From a bacterium HR10 (lineage in GTDB: Bacteria > Acidobacteriota > Blastocatellia > HR10): DNA of 64,000 nucleotides. The notes below the pieces were generated by a model, which was not told the DNA's origin, searched no databases, and saw only the letters and a program-made list of their open reading frames with translations. The DNA lies in assembly GCA_002923315.1 (NCBI GenBank), contig BEHM01000003.1, positions 1-64,000 on the forward strand, in the 5' to 3' direction. A program made the translations under genes and the position numbers. The stretch's first letter is position 1, and each line of letters starts with the position of its first letter. Shown in pieces: positions 20,194-30,266 of the stretch.

Positions 20194-20733
20194 ATGCGGC
20201 GGCTTCTCGATGTGGGACGCAATCTCTCGCTCGTGGCGGGTGCGCTCGTCGTCTTCGCCCTGAGCGCTTCGGCGACGATGTATCTGATGATGCGCCAACC
20301 GGTCGTGCGCACGCCGGCTCTGGTGGGCACGTCGCTTGCGGAGGCGAGGCGGTGGGCCGAGCGCGCGGGCTTGACGCTGGAGGTGAAGAGCACGCTGCAT
20401 GACGATCGCTATCCGGCGGGGGTGATCATCGAGCAGTGGCCGCCGTCGGGGATGGCTGTCAAGCGGGGGCAGCCACTGCGCGTCAGTGTGAGCCTGGGGC
20501 CTCGTCCGTCTCAACCGTCGGAAGCGCCCGCGCGCAGCGTCTCCTCTGCTGGCGAGCCGGCTCCGGCGATGGAGGGAGGATCGGAAGGATCAACCGCGGC
20601 CCGACCACTTTTGCGTGATGAGGAGCGCGCCTCCCCGACGTCTTCCGCTTCGCCTTCGGGCTCGGCTCGGGAGCGCGAGCGGAGCCCCGAAGGGGCGTCT
20701 GAACCCCCTCCATGGAGAAGGCCGGAACGATGA
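20194..20733 (+). CDS. Single-PASTA-domain membrane protein
   Basis: A protein of 179 residues starting MRRLLDVGRNLSLVAG; AAGGGAGGGG precedes the ATG. One membrane helix (about 11-35) leaves the C-terminal part outside. A single PASTA domain follows (about 38-105: VRTPALVGTSLAEARRWAER, then GVIIEQWPPSGMAVKRG and LRVSVSLG). The remaining 70 residues are a Pro/Ser/Glu/Arg-rich, probably disordered tail. PASTA domains usually bind peptidoglycan or lie on Ser/Thr kinases; here no kinase domain is attached. The gene order PASTA-rpe resembles conserved cell-wall neighbourhoods. It ends in a 4-bp overlap with rpe. Confidence 0.8.
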   Translation: MRRLLDVGRNLSLVAGALVVFALSASATMYLMMRQPVVRTPALVGTSLAEARRWAERAGLTLEVKSTLHDDRYPAGVIIEQWPPSGMAVKRGQPLRVSVSLGPRPSQPSEAPARSVSSAGEPAPAMEGGSEGSTAARPLLRDEERASPTSSASPSGSARERERSPEGASEPPPWRRPER

Positions 20734-21407
20734 TCCATATCGCTCCCTCCATCCTCTCGGCGGATTTCGCGCGCCTGGGCGAGCAGGTCGCTCTGGTGGA
20801 GCGGGCCGGCGCTTCGCTCATTCACATTGATGTGATGGATGGGCGCTTCGTCCCCAACATCACCGTCGGGCCCTTGGTGGTCGAGGCCGTTCGCCGCGTG
20901 ACGGCGTTGCCGCTGGATGTGCATTTGATGATCGTCGAGCCGGACCGATACCTGGAGGATTTCGCGCGGGCCGGGGCGAATTACATTTCGGTGCATCTGG
21001 AGGCGAGCCCGCATCTGCATCGGACGCTCACGCGGATTCGCGAATTGGGCTGTCGCGCGGGCGTCGCCCTCAATCCGGCCACGCCGCTGTGGGCCGTGGA
21101 GGACGCCCTCGAATACGCCGATTTCGTCCTGCTCATGTCCGTGAATCCGGGATGGGGAGGGCAGCAATTCATCCCCGCATCGCTCGCTCGCGCGCGGCGC
21201 CTTCGCGCGATGATTCGGGAGCGCGGCCTCCCGACGCGCATCGAGATGGACGGGGGGATCAGCGTGGAGAATCTTCTTGATGTCCTGGAAGGTGGAGTCG
21301 AGATGGTCGTCGCCGGATCGGCCATCTTCCATGCGCCCGACCCTGCCCAAGTCGTCGCGGAGATGGTAGAATTAGCTCGACGTTTCGAGAGGCGAACGAC
21401 ATGTTGA
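20730..21407 (+). CDS. rpe: Ribulose-phosphate 3-epimerase
   Basis: A protein of 225 residues, MIHIAPSILSADFARLG. Metal and acid/base residues: H32 and D34 (IHIDVMDG), H65 (LDVHLMI), and D in RIEMDGGIS (about 175). NPGWGGQQFIP and VVAGSAIF form the phosphate-binding end of the TIM barrel. It interconverts ribulose-5-phosphate and xylulose-5-phosphate in the pentose phosphate pathway. The ATG overlaps the PASTA gene stop (ATGA); an alternative start at 20712 would add six residues. Confidence 0.95.
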   Translation: MIHIAPSILSADFARLGEQVALVERAGASLIHIDVMDGRFVPNITVGPLVVEAVRRVTALPLDVHLMIVEPDRYLEDFARAGANYISVHLEASPHLHRTLTRIRELGCRAGVALNPATPLWAVEDALEYADFVLLMSVNPGWGGQQFIPASLARARRLRAMIRERGLPTRIEMDGGISVENLLDVLEGGVEMVVAGSAIFHAPDPAQVVAEMVELARRFERRTTC

Positions 21408-21418
21408 GGGGCATCATG

Positions 21419-22594
21419 ATGGGCAAACGGCAGATCGTGATCGCGGCGCTCGCTTTCGTCGCCCTGTTGGTGGGCGGATGTGGTCGGGGGAAGAAGGTCG
21501 TCCTGGAGGAAGCGCGTCCCGGGCGCGATAAGGAGCTGTTCGAGCAGGGGCTGACGGAGCTGAGCAAGAATAAGTTCATCGTCGGGCGTCTGCTGCTGCA
21601 GACGCTCATCACGACGTATCCGGACAGTCCGTATCTGCCGATCGCCAAACTCGCTATCGCCGATTCGTTCTATCTGGAGGGGACATCGGAAGCGCTCGCG
21701 CAGGCCGAGGTCGAATACACGGATTTCGCCAATTTCTTCCCCACGCACCCGCTGGCCGATGATGCGCTCTTGCAGGTCGCGCTGGCGAAGATGCGGCGCA
21801 TTCAGCCTCCGGATCGGGATCAGAAGCCGACGCGCGAGGCCGAACGCCGATTGCTGGCCGTCCTGCAGCGGTATCCGAACACGGATCGCAAGGATGAGGT
21901 GCAGCAGTGGCTGAAGGTCGTTCGAGAGATCCTCGCCGAACACGAGATGTATGTGGCCCGCCATTATATGATTCGCGAGCGTCCGCGGGGAGCGAAGCGT
22001 CGGTTGATGACGATCGTCGAGCGCTACCCCACGTACTCCAAGTTCGATGAGGCGCTCTATCGGCTCGGCACCGTCCTCTTCAAGGAAGAGGAGCCGGAGG
22101 AGGCGGCCAAATACTTCGCGTGGCTCGTGCGCGAGTTCCCCAACAGCGAATATCGGCGTCAGGCCGCCGAGATGCTGGAGCGCATCGGCAAGCCCGTGCC
22201 CGAAGTGGATCCGGCTGAGATCGCCCGCACTGATGGATCGGTGAACAAGGGCTTCCTGAGCGCGATGTGGGGGAAGGTGAAGACCGTCCTGGGGATCGTG
22301 GACCTGGATGTCCCCAAAGAGGGCGTGCTCCTGAAGCGCGGGGAGACGGCTGAGGAGTTGATCGCGTCGGCGACCGCGTTGCTGCCGACGCAGACCGTCG
22401 TCACGCCGCAGGCCACGACGGTGGTCGTCGGACCGGCAGCTCCGGCGGGTGCCAGCGGCACGGCCCAAGGGCGGCAGGAATTGCGCATCGGCGTGACCTC
22501 GGGCTCCGAGGCATCGGCATCCGGTGGGGGAAAGCCGTCCGACGCGAAGGAGAAGGAGAAGAAGGAGGACAAGAAGAAGCCGGAGAAGAAGTGA
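21419..22594 (+). CDS. bamD: BamD-like outer-membrane assembly lipoprotein
   Basis: A protein of 391 residues from MGKRQIVIAALAF; starts at 21401 and 21416 are also possible, but TTGAGGGG is best spaced for 21419. Lipoprotein signal with lipobox LVGGC (lipidated C21). TPR-type repeats of BamD follow (about 40-265): FEQGLTELSKNKFIVGRLLLQTLITTYPDSPYLPIAKLAIADSFYLEG, VEYTDFANFFPTHPLADDALLQVA, and RHYMIRERPRGAKRRLMTIVERYPTYSKFDEALYRLG. The C-terminal 120 residues are low-complexity, ending in a Lys/Glu-rich tail. BamD is an essential part of the beta-barrel assembly machine, so the host is a diderm. Confidence 0.85.
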   Translation: MGKRQIVIAALAFVALLVGGCGRGKKVVLEEARPGRDKELFEQGLTELSKNKFIVGRLLLQTLITTYPDSPYLPIAKLAIADSFYLEGTSEALAQAEVEYTDFANFFPTHPLADDALLQVALAKMRRIQPPDRDQKPTREAERRLLAVLQRYPNTDRKDEVQQWLKVVREILAEHEMYVARHYMIRERPRGAKRRLMTIVERYPTYSKFDEALYRLGTVLFKEEEPEEAAKYFAWLVREFPNSEYRRQAAEMLERIGKPVPEVDPAEIARTDGSVNKGFLSAMWGKVKTVLGIVDLDVPKEGVLLKRGETAEELIASATALLPTQTVVTPQATTVVVGPAAPAGASGTAQGRQELRIGVTSGSEASASGGGKPSDAKEKEKKEDKKKPEKK

Positions 22595-22684
22595 GATGGG
22601 GGTCGGTCTGGACTGCGACCACCACGAGGGTTCGAGATCGCTCGCGCGGGCGAGATGAACGGTCGCCCGGGCGATGCTCTCACA

Positions 22685-22726
22685 GGGGATCAGCCGATGA
22701 AGTCGCGCGCGATCCCCGATTTTTTT
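22685..22726 (+). terminator. Intrinsic terminator / possible attenuator before valS
   Basis: GGGGATC (22685-22691) pairs with GATCCCC (22711-22717), followed by GA and seven T (22720-22726). It lies 90 nt after bamD and only a few bases before the valS ribosome site. It may simply end the preceding run or act as an attenuator for valS. No T-box consensus (AGGGTGGNACCGCG) is visible upstream. Confidence 0.6.
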
Positions 22727-22740
22727 GAGGGAGGGTGGTG

Positions 22741-25422
22741 ATGGAGGAGCTGCCCAAGGCCTATGATCCGCATGAGGTCGAACAGCGTTGGTCTCGAATT
22801 TGGGAGGAGCGTGGATATTTCCGGCCGGAAGCTCGGCCCGAGGGACCTCCGTTCGCCATCGTGCTGCCGCCGCCGAATGTGACCGGGCATTTGCACATCG
22901 GGCATGCGCTCAATCACACGTTGCAAGATGTGGTCGTGCGCTGGCGGCGCATGCAGGGGTATCGGGTCCTGTGGGTGCCGGGGACAGATCATGCGGGGAT
23001 CGCCACGCAGGTCGTGGTCGAGCGAGAGTTGGCCAAAGAAGGGGTGACGCGCCAGCAGCTCGGACGCGAGGCGTTCGAGCGCCGCGTCTGGCAGTGGCGC
23101 GAGCGGAGCGGGCGGACGATCCTGCAGCAGATGCGGCGCGAAGGAGTCTCAGTGGATTGGACGCGCGAGGCCTTCACGCTCGACGAGCCGCGTTCGCGCG
23201 CTGTGCGGGAGGCCTTCGTCCGGCTCTATGAGGAGGGGCTCATCTATCGGGGGGAGTACATCATCAACTGGTGTCCGCGCTGTCAGACGGCGCTCTCGGA
23301 CCTGGAAGCGCCCAAGCGCGAAGTGCGCGGGCATCTCTACTACATCGCCTATGCGCTCGCCCCCGGGGCCGGTGAACAAGTCCTGGTGATCGCGACGACG
23401 CGTCCGGAGACGATGTTCGGCGATACGGCTGTGGCTGTGCACCCGGAGGATGAGCGGTATCGCCATCTGATTGGTCGGACGGCGATCATCCCCTTCGTGC
23501 GTCGGGAGGTGCCGATCATCGCTGACGCGCGCGTGGAGCGAGAGTTCGGGACCGGCGTGGTCAAGATCACGCCCGCTCATGATCCTGTGGATTTCGAGAT
23601 CGGGCACACGCATGGGCTGCCGCGCCTGATCGCCCTCGATCCGCAAGGGCGCATGACGGAGGCGGCTGGGCCGTTCGCCGGCCTGGACCGATTCGAGGCG
23701 CGACGGCGCGTGGTGGAAGAATTGGAGCGCACCGGGCAACTCGTGCGCATTGAGGAGCACACGCACGCGGTCGGACACTGTCAGCGGTGCGAGACGATCA
23801 TCGAGCCGCTCGTCTCCACACAGTGGTTCCTTCATGTGAAGCCACTCGCCGAAGAGGCCATCCGCGCCGTCCGGGAAGGGCGCACGCGCATCGTGCCGGA
23901 GAATTGGGCGAAGGTCTACTTCGAGTGGCTGGAGAACATTCGCGATTGGTGCCTGAGCCGGCAACTGTGGTGGGGGCATCGCATCCCCGCGTGGTATTGT
24001 CCGGAGGGGCACATCACGGTGGCGCGTGAGACGCCGGCTGCGTGCGCCACCTGTGGTCGCGCGGACCTTCGGCAGGACGAGGACGTGCTGGATACGTGGT
24101 TCAGTTCGGCCCTCTGGCCCTTCTCGACGCTCGGGTGGCCCGAGGACACCGAGGACCTGCGCACCTTCTATCCGACGTCGTTGCTGGTCACCGGATTCGA
24201 CATCCTCTTCTTCTGGGTCGCGCGCATGATGATGATGGGGCTGAAATTCATGGCCGATCATCCCTCGCGGGCGCGCGCGCTCGATCCTGATGCCGTTCCC
24301 TTCCGCGTCGTGCTCATTCATGGACTCGTGCGCGATCCCTATGGGCAGAAGATGTCCAAGACGCGCGGCAATGTCATTGATCCGCTCCAGATCTTCGAAC
24401 ACTATGGGACCGATGCTGCGCGCTTCACGCTGCTGGCCTCGGCGGCGCCCGGCAACGATATCTCGCTCCAATATTCGAAGCTGGAGACGTACCGGAACTT
24501 CTGCAATAAGATCTGGAACGCCGCGCGCTTCGTCCTGATGAACACCGACGAGGCGGACCTCGCGTCAGGGGCCGAGGAGACGGCGGTGCCGCTCTCGCTC
24601 GCCGATCGGTGGATGGAGAGCGTCCTGCATCGGACGATCGCTGAAGTCACGCGCGATCTGGAGGAGTTCCGGTTTCACGAGGCCGCGCATCGGCTCTATC
24701 ACTTCTTCTGGCACGATTTCTGCGATTGGTATCTGGAATTGAGCAAGGGCGCGGCGACGGCGCCCGAAGACTCTCCCGCGCGACGGGCGGCGCGCCGGCG
24801 TCTCCGCGAAGTGCTGGAGACATCGCTGCGGTTGCTCCATCCCTTCATGCCCTTCATCACTGAAGAGCTGTGGCAGCGGCTGCCCCATGAGGGGGAGACG
24901 ATCTGCCTGGCGTCCTATCCGACGGCCGATCCCGCGCGAATTGATCCGGTGGCCGAGCGGCAGATGGAGACGATCATCGAGGTCATCACCCGCGTGCGGA
25001 ACATCCGCGCGGTGATGAACATTGATCCGGCCGAGCGCGTGCGGCTGCTCGTGCGCCCGGTGACGGTGCACGCGCGCGCTCTGCTTGAGGAGAACGAGGA
25101 TTCGATTCGCCGATTGGCGCGCGTGGAGCGGGTCGAGATCGTCCCGACGCTCGATGGCTATCGGCAGGTCGCGCGCGACGTCGTCGGCGAGCTTGAGCTG
25201 GCGGTGCCGCTGGAGGGCATCATTGATGTCGAGCGGGAGCGGGAGCGACTCCGCCGGACGGTCGAGAAGTTGGAGAAGGAGCTGGAACAACTGGAGCGCC
25301 GCCTGGCCAATGCGGACTTCCTGGAGCGAGCGCCGGAGGACGTCGTGCGGGAGACGCGCCAGCGGCACACGGAGGTGAACGAGCGTCGGCAACGCTTGCT
25401 GACCATCCTGCAAGGGCTGTAG
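22741..25422 (+). CDS. valS: Valyl-tRNA synthetase
   Basis: A protein of 893 residues from the ATG at 22741 ([17 protein letters not shown]), chosen because TTGAGGGAGGG lies just upstream; GTG codons at 22735 and 22738 are alternatives. [17 protein letters not shown] carries the HIGH motif (about 47-50). The editing domain ([19 protein letters not shown]...[12 protein letters not shown]) and [13 protein letters not shown] (about 536) are in place. The zinc-like CPEGH..CATC stretch is in the insert. An anticodon-binding domain and the C-terminal coiled-coil arm (about 825-893) complete the enzyme. It charges tRNA-Val in the cytosol. Confidence 0.96.
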   Translation: MEELPKAYDPHEVEQRWSRIWEERGYFRPEARPEGPPFAIVLPPPNVTGHLHIGHALNHTLQDVVVRWRRMQGYRVLWVPGTDHAGIATQVVVERELAKEGVTRQQLGREAFERRVWQWRERSGRTILQQMRREGVSVDWTREAFTLDEPRSRAVREAFVRLYEEGLIYRGEYIINWCPRCQTALSDLEAPKREVRGHLYYIAYALAPGAGEQVLVIATTRPETMFGDTAVAVHPEDERYRHLIGRTAIIPFVRREVPIIADARVEREFGTGVVKITPAHDPVDFEIGHTHGLPRLIALDPQGRMTEAAGPFAGLDRFEARRRVVEELERTGQLVRIEEHTHAVGHCQRCETIIEPLVSTQWFLHVKPLAEEAIRAVREGRTRIVPENWAKVYFEWLENIRDWCLSRQLWWGHRIPAWYCPEGHITVARETPAACATCGRADLRQDEDVLDTWFSSALWPFSTLGWPEDTEDLRTFYPTSLLVTGFDILFFWVARMMMMGLKFMADHPSRARALDPDAVPFRVVLIHGLVRDPYGQKMSKTRGNVIDPLQIFEHYGTDAARFTLLASAAPGNDISLQYSKLETYRNFCNKIWNAARFVLMNTDEADLASGAEETAVPLSLADRWMESVLHRTIAEVTRDLEEFRFHEAAHRLYHFFWHDFCDWYLELSKGAATAPEDSPARRAARRRLREVLETSLRLLHPFMPFITEELWQRLPHEGETICLASYPTADPARIDPVAERQMETIIEVITRVRNIRAVMNIDPAERVRLLVRPVTVHARALLEENEDSIRRLARVERVEIVPTLDGYRQVARDVVGELELAVPLEGIIDVERERERLRRTVEKLEKELEQLERRLANADFLERAPEDVVRETRQRHTEVNERRQRLLTILQGL

Positions 25423-25456
25423 GACTCCGGAGCTTTTCCAACGCGAGGAGGACGCG

Positions 25457-26308
25457 ATGCGACTCAATCCCTCCGATCTCTTCAAACTGGCGGGAGATTT
25501 CCTGGCCGAGGACGTCGGTCGGGGCGACATCACGACTGAGGCCGTCGTGCTGCCCGGCGTGCGAGCGCGCGGCCGATTCGTCGCCAAGCAGGACCTGGTC
25601 GTCGCGGGATTGGAGGTGGCCGATGCGGTCTTCGCCGTGCTCGACTCCTCGGTGGAGATCGAGGCGTTCGTGACCGATGGGGATCGCGTGCGCGCGGGCG
25701 AGGTCTTCGCGCGCGTGGATGGGCCGGCCGAGGTGCTGCTTATGGCCGAACGCACGGCGCTCAATCTCTTGCAGCATCTCTCGGGTATCGCGACGTTGAC
25801 GCGCGCTTTCGTCGAGGCCATTGCCGGAACCCGAGCCCAGATCGTGGATACGCGCAAGACGCTTCCCGGCCTGCGCATGCTCCAGAAATACGCCGTGCTC
25901 GTCGGCGGGGGGCGCAATCATCGGTTCGGACTCGATGATGGCATCCTGATCAAGGACAACCATATCGCGCTGGCTGGAAGTGTGCGCACGGCCATCGAGC
26001 GCGCGCGCAAGCACGCCGGGTACATGCACAAGATCGAGGTCGAGGTCTCCACCATGGACGATCTGCGGGAGGCTCTCGAGGCCCGGGCCGACATCATCCT
26101 GCTCGATAATATGTCGCCGGAGATGGTGCGCGAGGCCGTGCGCCTCATCCGCGAACAGGCGCCGGACGTGCTCGTGGAGGCCTCCGGGGGGATCACGCTC
26201 GAGAACGTGCGGGCCTATGCCGAGGCCGGTGTGGATTTCATCTCCATCGGGGCGTTGACCCATTCGGCGCCCGCCGCCGACATCAGTCTGAAGCTGACGA
26301 CCTTATAG
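25457..26308 (+). CDS. nadC: Nicotinate-nucleotide pyrophosphorylase (quinolinate phosphoribosyltransferase)
   Basis: A protein of 283 residues; GAGGAGG precedes the ATG. Diagnostic motifs are EDVGRGDITTEAVV (19-32), AERTALNLLQHLSGIAT, VDTRKTLPGLRMLQKYAV and GGGRNHRFGLDDGILIKDNHI, then IEVEVSTMDDLREAL, ILLDNMSPE and VEASGGITLENV. These residues bind quinolinate and PRPP. The enzyme makes nicotinate mononucleotide in de novo NAD synthesis. It follows valS after 34 bp and may be co-transcribed with it. Confidence 0.95.
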   Translation: MRLNPSDLFKLAGDFLAEDVGRGDITTEAVVLPGVRARGRFVAKQDLVVAGLEVADAVFAVLDSSVEIEAFVTDGDRVRAGEVFARVDGPAEVLLMAERTALNLLQHLSGIATLTRAFVEAIAGTRAQIVDTRKTLPGLRMLQKYAVLVGGGRNHRFGLDDGILIKDNHIALAGSVRTAIERARKHAGYMHKIEVEVSTMDDLREALEARADIILLDNMSPEMVREAVRLIREQAPDVLVEASGGITLENVRAYAEAGVDFISIGALTHSAPAADISLKLTTL

Positions 26309-26400
26309 CCATCCCGCTTGATCCCATTGCACCTTCACAGAGACGTCGGGCTTCTCCGGCGCGGAGTTCGCCGTAACCGGAAAGCTACCGCCGAGCGTTC

Positions 26401-26406
26401 TATAAG
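26401..26406 (+). promoter_or_regulatory. Candidate -10 box TATAAG before TlpA-like gene
   Basis: TATAAG matches 5 of 6 consensus bases and lies 23 bp before the ATG at 26430, in the 121-bp gap after nadC. No good -35 is seen 16-18 bp upstream (cggaaa). Confidence 0.3.
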
Positions 26407-26429
26407 GCGTAGTCTTGCAGGAGGAAGGT

Positions 26430-26969
26430 ATGCGGCGCGCAATCGGAGTGATCGGCTTGGCCTTGGCCTTCGGATTCATGGGGGCTGGACGTTCGGAGCA
26501 GACCCGACCACCATCGGCGAGGCCCCAGCGGGACGGTGCTCCGATTCTCCCCGTCACGGCCGCGGAGCTACTTGAGCGCGTGCGCGATGGAAAGGCCCGC
26601 GTGACGGTCGTCAATCTCTGGGCGACGTTTTGCCAACCCTGCGTCGAGGAATTCCCGGACTTGGTCCGTCTGGAAAAAGCGTATCGGGATAAGGGCGTGC
26701 GCGTCTTCTTCGTCTCGGTGGACTTCGATTCGGAGCTTCCGGCCGTGCGCCGATTCTTGCGCCAGCAGGGCGTGGATTTCCCGACGTTCCTCAAGGCCCA
26801 GGATGATGACACCGCCTTCATCAATACGCTCCATCCGGAGTGGTCGGGCGCCCTCCCGGCCACGCTCGTCTACGACGCCCAAGGCCGATTGCGCCATTTT
26901 CACGAGGGCAAGGGAGATTTCGCCCTCTTCGAGCGATTGATCCAGGACGTGTTGAAGAATCCCATGTGA
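26430..26969 (+). CDS. TlpA/ResA-like periplasmic thioredoxin-fold protein
   Basis: A protein of 179 residues. MRRAIGVIGLALAFGFMGAG is a signal peptide or membrane anchor. The thioredoxin fold has the redox motif C68-Q-P-C71 in NLWATFCQPCVEEFP, then VFFVSVDFDSE and the cis-proline region GALPATLVYD. TlpA/ResA-type proteins reduce disulfides outside the cytosol, often for cytochrome c maturation. The start is set by GGAGGAAGG; a TTG at 26415 would add five residues. It is 12 bp upstream of a second thioredoxin-fold gene. Confidence 0.85.
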   Translation: MRRAIGVIGLALAFGFMGAGRSEQTRPPSARPQRDGAPILPVTAAELLERVRDGKARVTVVNLWATFCQPCVEEFPDLVRLEKAYRDKGVRVFFVSVDFDSELPAVRRFLRQQGVDFPTFLKAQDDDTAFINTLHPEWSGALPATLVYDAQGRLRHFHEGKGDFALFERLIQDVLKNPM

Positions 26970-26981
26970 GGAGGTCGGTCT

Positions 26982-27602
26982 ATGAAGCGATTCGTTTCCG
27001 TCGGGATCACCGTGATGGCCGTGGCTGTGATCGCCTTCGCTCAAGACACGCCGAAGCTCAAGCCCGGGGACGCGATCCCGTCTTCGGTCGTGAACGTCAA
27101 GATGCCCAACGTCAACGGGGAGCGACTCTCTATCGCCGATGTCAGAGGGCCCAAAGGCACGCTCGTGATCTTCTCCTGCAACTCCTGCCCGTGGGTCAAG
27201 GCGTGGGAGACGCGCATCGCGGAGGTGGGCAATTGGGCCCAGAAGCAGGGCATCGGGGTGATCATGATCAATTCGAACGATCCGACGAAGAGTCCTGAGG
27301 ATAGTTACGAAGTGATGCAGCAGCGGGCCAAGGAGCGGGGGTTCGCCTTCCCCTACGTCGTGGATGCGACCAGCGATGTGGCGCGCGCCTTCGGGGCCAC
27401 GCATACGCCCGAATTCTTCCTCTTCGATGCGACGGGGAAGCTCGTCTACACTGGCGCGCTGGACGATAATGCCCGCAATCCGGAGGCCGTGCGCGAGCGC
27501 TATGTCAAGAACGCCATCGAGGCGCTCCTGGCGGGTCAGCCCATTCCGGTCGCGCAGACCAAGAGCATCGGCTGCACGATCAAATTCCGCGAGCGTACCT
27601 GA
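26982..27602 (+). CDS. Secreted thioredoxin-like (AhpC/TSA-type redoxin) protein
   Basis: A protein of 206 residues. The signal peptide MKRFVSVGITVMAVAVIAFA is followed by a redoxin domain: GDAIPSSVVNVKMPNVNG, TLVIFSCNSCPWVKAWE with C66 and C69 (CNSC), IMINSNDPTKSPEDSYEVM and GATHTPEFFLFDATGKLVYTGALDDN. The CxxCPWVK-type active site and DD-N motif place it with the thioredoxin-like proteins found beside TlpA homologues. The electron donor is unknown. Paired with the TlpA-like gene (12-bp gap, GAGGAGG ribosome site). Confidence 0.82.
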   Translation: MKRFVSVGITVMAVAVIAFAQDTPKLKPGDAIPSSVVNVKMPNVNGERLSIADVRGPKGTLVIFSCNSCPWVKAWETRIAEVGNWAQKQGIGVIMINSNDPTKSPEDSYEVMQQRAKERGFAFPYVVDATSDVARAFGATHTPEFFLFDATGKLVYTGALDDNARNPEAVRERYVKNAIEALLAGQPIPVAQTKSIGCTIKFRERT

Positions 27603-27620
27603 AGGGCCCGCGAAGCGGGA

Positions 27621-27992
27621 TCACGGGGAGGACGGCGGCTCTTCGGGAGCGGTCCCGTTCGCCTTCGTGAGGTGAGAGGCGCGAAGCTCGTCCATCAGCG
27701 TCCCCTCCCAGAAGGGGACGCCGACGAAATATGCGGCGCGGCCGATGACATGGGCCGCGATCGGCGCCGTCAAGAGGATGAAGGCGATAGTGGCCAGCGC
27801 GCGAGCCGAGATGCCGAGATCGCCATAGTAGAGGGCGACGGCGACGAGAATCAGTCCGGCCCCGAGTGATCCCGCTTTCGATGTCGCATGCATGCGCGTG
27901 AAGAGATCAGGCATGCGGATGAGGCCCACGGCCGCGATGAGCATGAAGGCCGCTCCGCCAAGCAGAAGTCCGGCCACGAGGTACGCGCTCAT
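27621..27992 (-). CDS. mrpG: Mrp cation/H+ antiporter subunit G
   Basis: A protein of 123 residues, [23 protein letters not shown]. Three membrane helices, with the MnhG signature GLIRMPDLFTRMHATSKAGSLGAGLI and a hydrophilic C-terminal tail. The start is set by the 4-bp overlap with mrpF. Last gene of the antiporter block. It converges on the redoxin gene with an 18-bp gap. Confidence 0.9.
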   Translation of the reverse strand: MSAYLVAGLLLGGAAFMLIAAVGLIRMPDLFTRMHATSKAGSLGAGLILVAVALYYGDLGISARALATIAFILLTAPIAAHVIGRAAYFVGVPFWEGTLMDELRASHLTKANGTAPEEPPSSP

Positions 27993-28255
27993 GGTGTCCC
28001 TCGCTTCCGCACGTATTGCGCGAAGGCGATGGTGCTCAAGAAGGAGATGAGCGCCAGGAGGACGGCGATGTCCAGGAAGACCGGGTTTTGCACTGCCAGA
28101 GCGTAGACGGCACTTATCCCCACCCCCAGCGTAGCCATGAAATCCAGGGCGATGACGCGATCCGGCAGGGTCGGCCCTCTCAGCAAGCGAATGAACGCCA
28201 GAAAGAGAGCCAGCAGAAGCATGCCGAGAGCAAGCCAGGACGCGCCCTGCGTCAT
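27989..28255 (-). CDS. mrpF: Mrp cation/H+ antiporter subunit F
   Basis: A protein of 88 residues with three membrane helices. [26 protein letters not shown] is the MrpF signature, including the conserved DR and D residues. Overlaps mrpE and mrpG by 4 bp each. Confidence 0.92.
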   Translation of the reverse strand: MTQGASWLALGMLLLALFLAFIRLLRGPTLPDRVIALDFMATLGVGISAVYALAVQNPVFLDIAVLLALISFLSTIAFAQYVRKRGTP

Positions 28256-28728
28256 CGCAGCACCTCCAGAACGCGCCGTTCAAACCCCTCCTTCACCCTG
28301 CGGCGCACGGCCTCCGCATCGTCAATGTACATGACGTGGAGATAGAGCGTGCGCCGGTCGGGGGAAACCTCCAAGCTGAGGGTTCCCGGCGTCAGTGTGA
28401 TCAGATTCGCCAAAAGAGTGATCTCCACATCCGTGCGGAGATCGAGAGGGATTCCCACAACTCCTGGACGCATATGGTGCGTCGGTGTGAGCACATCATA
28501 GGTCACGCGCAGGCTGGAGAGGATCAGTTCCCACAAGAAGAAGAGAACGAGACCCAGCACATGCGGGACCTTGCGAAAATACGGCGAAGGGCCTCCGATG
28601 GCCCGATGCGCGAAGAGCAACGCGCCGTAGCCGAGCAGGAGCCCGGCCAGGAAGTTCCCCGGCGTGAAGCGCCCCGTCAGCACGACCCAGGCGAGGGCCA
28701 ATAGGAGATTCCACACAAGGAAGGTCAT
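28252..28728 (-). CDS. mrpE: Mrp cation/H+ antiporter subunit E
   Basis: A protein of 158 residues. Two to three N-terminal membrane helices (1-80) are followed by the cytosolic MrpE part with [35 protein letters not shown], the family's best-conserved stretch. It is needed for assembly or activity of the Mrp complex. Overlaps mrpD by 4 bp and mrpF by 4 bp. Confidence 0.93.
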   Translation of the reverse strand: MTFLVWNLLLALAWVVLTGRFTPGNFLAGLLLGYGALLFAHRAIGGPSPYFRKVPHVLGLVLFFLWELILSSLRVTYDVLTPTHHMRPGVVGIPLDLRTDVEITLLANLITLTPGTLSLEVSPDRRTLYLHVMYIDDAEAVRRRVKEGFERRVLEVLR

Positions 28729-30248
28729 GGACGCCCCCTCTGCATAGTGGAGATGTAGAGATCGGGATTCCGCAGTTGCTCAGCAGCAGCCTCGGCGAAC
28801 GCGAGCACCAGGTCCGCGCCCAGGCCGATCATCACCGTCAGGATCGCGAGCCCGGCGCTCGACCAAAAGCCCAATCGCGACATCATCCCGGTGCACTCGG
28901 CTACAGGGAAGACGGGCAGAGCGAGAGAATCCTCAGCCGGTGGATCGTCCTCCTTGGGTTTCCAAAACACTTCCGCCCAGATCTTCATCATGGAGAGCAG
29001 GGTCAGCAAGCTCACTCCGAGAGCAACGGCGACGATCCCCCACTGCTCCGCGTGCAGGCCGGCGCGGACCAGAAGCAGTTTCGCGAAGAATCCCGAGAGC
29101 GGTGGCAGACCCGCCAAGGAGAGAGCAGGGATCAGGAAGAGCACTGCCAGACCCGGGTGCGTTCGATAGAGGCCGCCGAGCCGACTCAGATCGAAACTGC
29201 CATGCACGGCGTGAGCGAGGCCGCTGACGAGGAAGAGGTTGGTTTTGACGATGATGTGGTGGATGATGTAGAAGATCGAGCCCGCGAGCCCGGCCGTCGT
29301 GAAGAGCCCGAGCCCCAGGATCATATACCCGATCTGGCTGATGATGTGAAACGAGAGGATGCGTCGGAATTCGCCCTGGGCCACGGCTCCCAAGACGCCC
29401 GTGAGCATTGTGAAGGCGGAGAGCGCGAGGATCACGGTGGGAATTGTACGCCCGTCATCGGGAAAGATCAGCGTGAAGACGCGAAGAAGCGCATAAACGC
29501 CCACCTTCGTCAGTAGTCCGGCGAAAACGGCCGAGACGGCGACCGGAGGGGTATGGTAGGAGGCCGGGAGCCAAAAGAAGAGGGGGAAGATGGCTGCTTT
29601 GATCCCGAAGGCCGTCAGCAGCAGAAAAGCGATGGACCTCGTGATCCCCGACGACGCGAGGGGGCGAATCTTCAGCGCGACATCGGCCATGTTCAACGTC
29701 CCCACGACTCCGTAGAGGAGCCCCACGGCCGTCAGAAAGAACGCCGAAGCCATCAGATTGAGCGTGACGTACTTGATCGCTCCCTCCAGTTGGGCGCGCT
29801 CTCCACCCAGGGCCAGGAGAACGAAGGACGCCATGAGCATGACTTCGAACCAGACGTAGAGGTTGAAGAGATCGCCCGTCAAAAAGGCGCCGCACACGCC
29901 CATGAGGAGAATGTGAAGGAGGGGATAATAGCCGAAGGCCTCGCGCGCCGGATCTATGTGCGCGAGCGCATAGAGGGCGACGGCCAGACCGATCACCGCC
30001 GCCAGCACGACCATGATCGCGCTCAACAGGTCCGCAATCAGCGTGATGCCGAAGGGTGCGGGCCAGTTCCCGATCCACGTCGCCTGAGGCCCCTGCTGCC
30101 ACACGCTCTTCAGGAGCTCGAGGGCAGCTATGAGCAAGGCGACCGCACCAGCAACGCCCAGTCCGCGCTGCACTGTCCGCCATCGCCAGGCGAAGAGCCC
30201 GAGGATTGCCGTCGCCAACGGGATCGCGATGGGGAAGATGAGCTGCAT
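28725..30248 (-). CDS. mrpD: Mrp cation/H+ antiporter subunit D (proton-channel type)
   Basis: A protein of 507 residues with about 14 membrane helices, homologous to complex I NuoM/NuoN. Conserved intramembrane residues include the glutamate in [20 protein letters not shown] and lysines in the [11 protein letters not shown] and [22 protein letters not shown] helices. [22 protein letters not shown] is the broken-helix region. It carries protons in the antiporter. It starts 18 bp after mrpC. Confidence 0.94.
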   Translation of the reverse strand: MQLIFPIAIPLATAILGLFAWRWRTVQRGLGVAGAVALLIAALELLKSVWQQGPQATWIGNWPAPFGITLIADLLSAIMVVLAAVIGLAVALYALAHIDPAREAFGYYPLLHILLMGVCGAFLTGDLFNLYVWFEVMLMASFVLLALGGERAQLEGAIKYVTLNLMASAFFLTAVGLLYGVVGTLNMADVALKIRPLASSGITRSIAFLLLTAFGIKAAIFPLFFWLPASYHTPPVAVSAVFAGLLTKVGVYALLRVFTLIFPDDGRTIPTVILALSAFTMLTGVLGAVAQGEFRRILSFHIISQIGYMILGLGLFTTAGLAGSIFYIIHHIIVKTNLFLVSGLAHAVHGSFDLSRLGGLYRTHPGLAVLFLIPALSLAGLPPLSGFFAKLLLVRAGLHAEQWGIVAVALGVSLLTLLSMMKIWAEVFWKPKEDDPPAEDSLALPVFPVAECTGMMSRLGFWSSAGLAILTVMIGLGADLVLAFAEAAAEQLRNPDLYISTMQRGRP

Positions 30249-30266
30249 GGAGCGTCTCTCCAGGCG

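Noticed and set aside
22595..22740. T-box riboswitch before valS
   Set aside because: A terminator is present, but the conserved T-box sequence and specifier hairpin are not recognisable, and T-boxes are rare outside Firmicutes and relatives.
26303..26429. Possible gene remnant on the minus strand between nadC and the TlpA-like gene
   Set aside because: The short tail reads plausibly as protein, but nearly all of the frame lies under the TlpA-like gene and no start or ribosome site can be shown.
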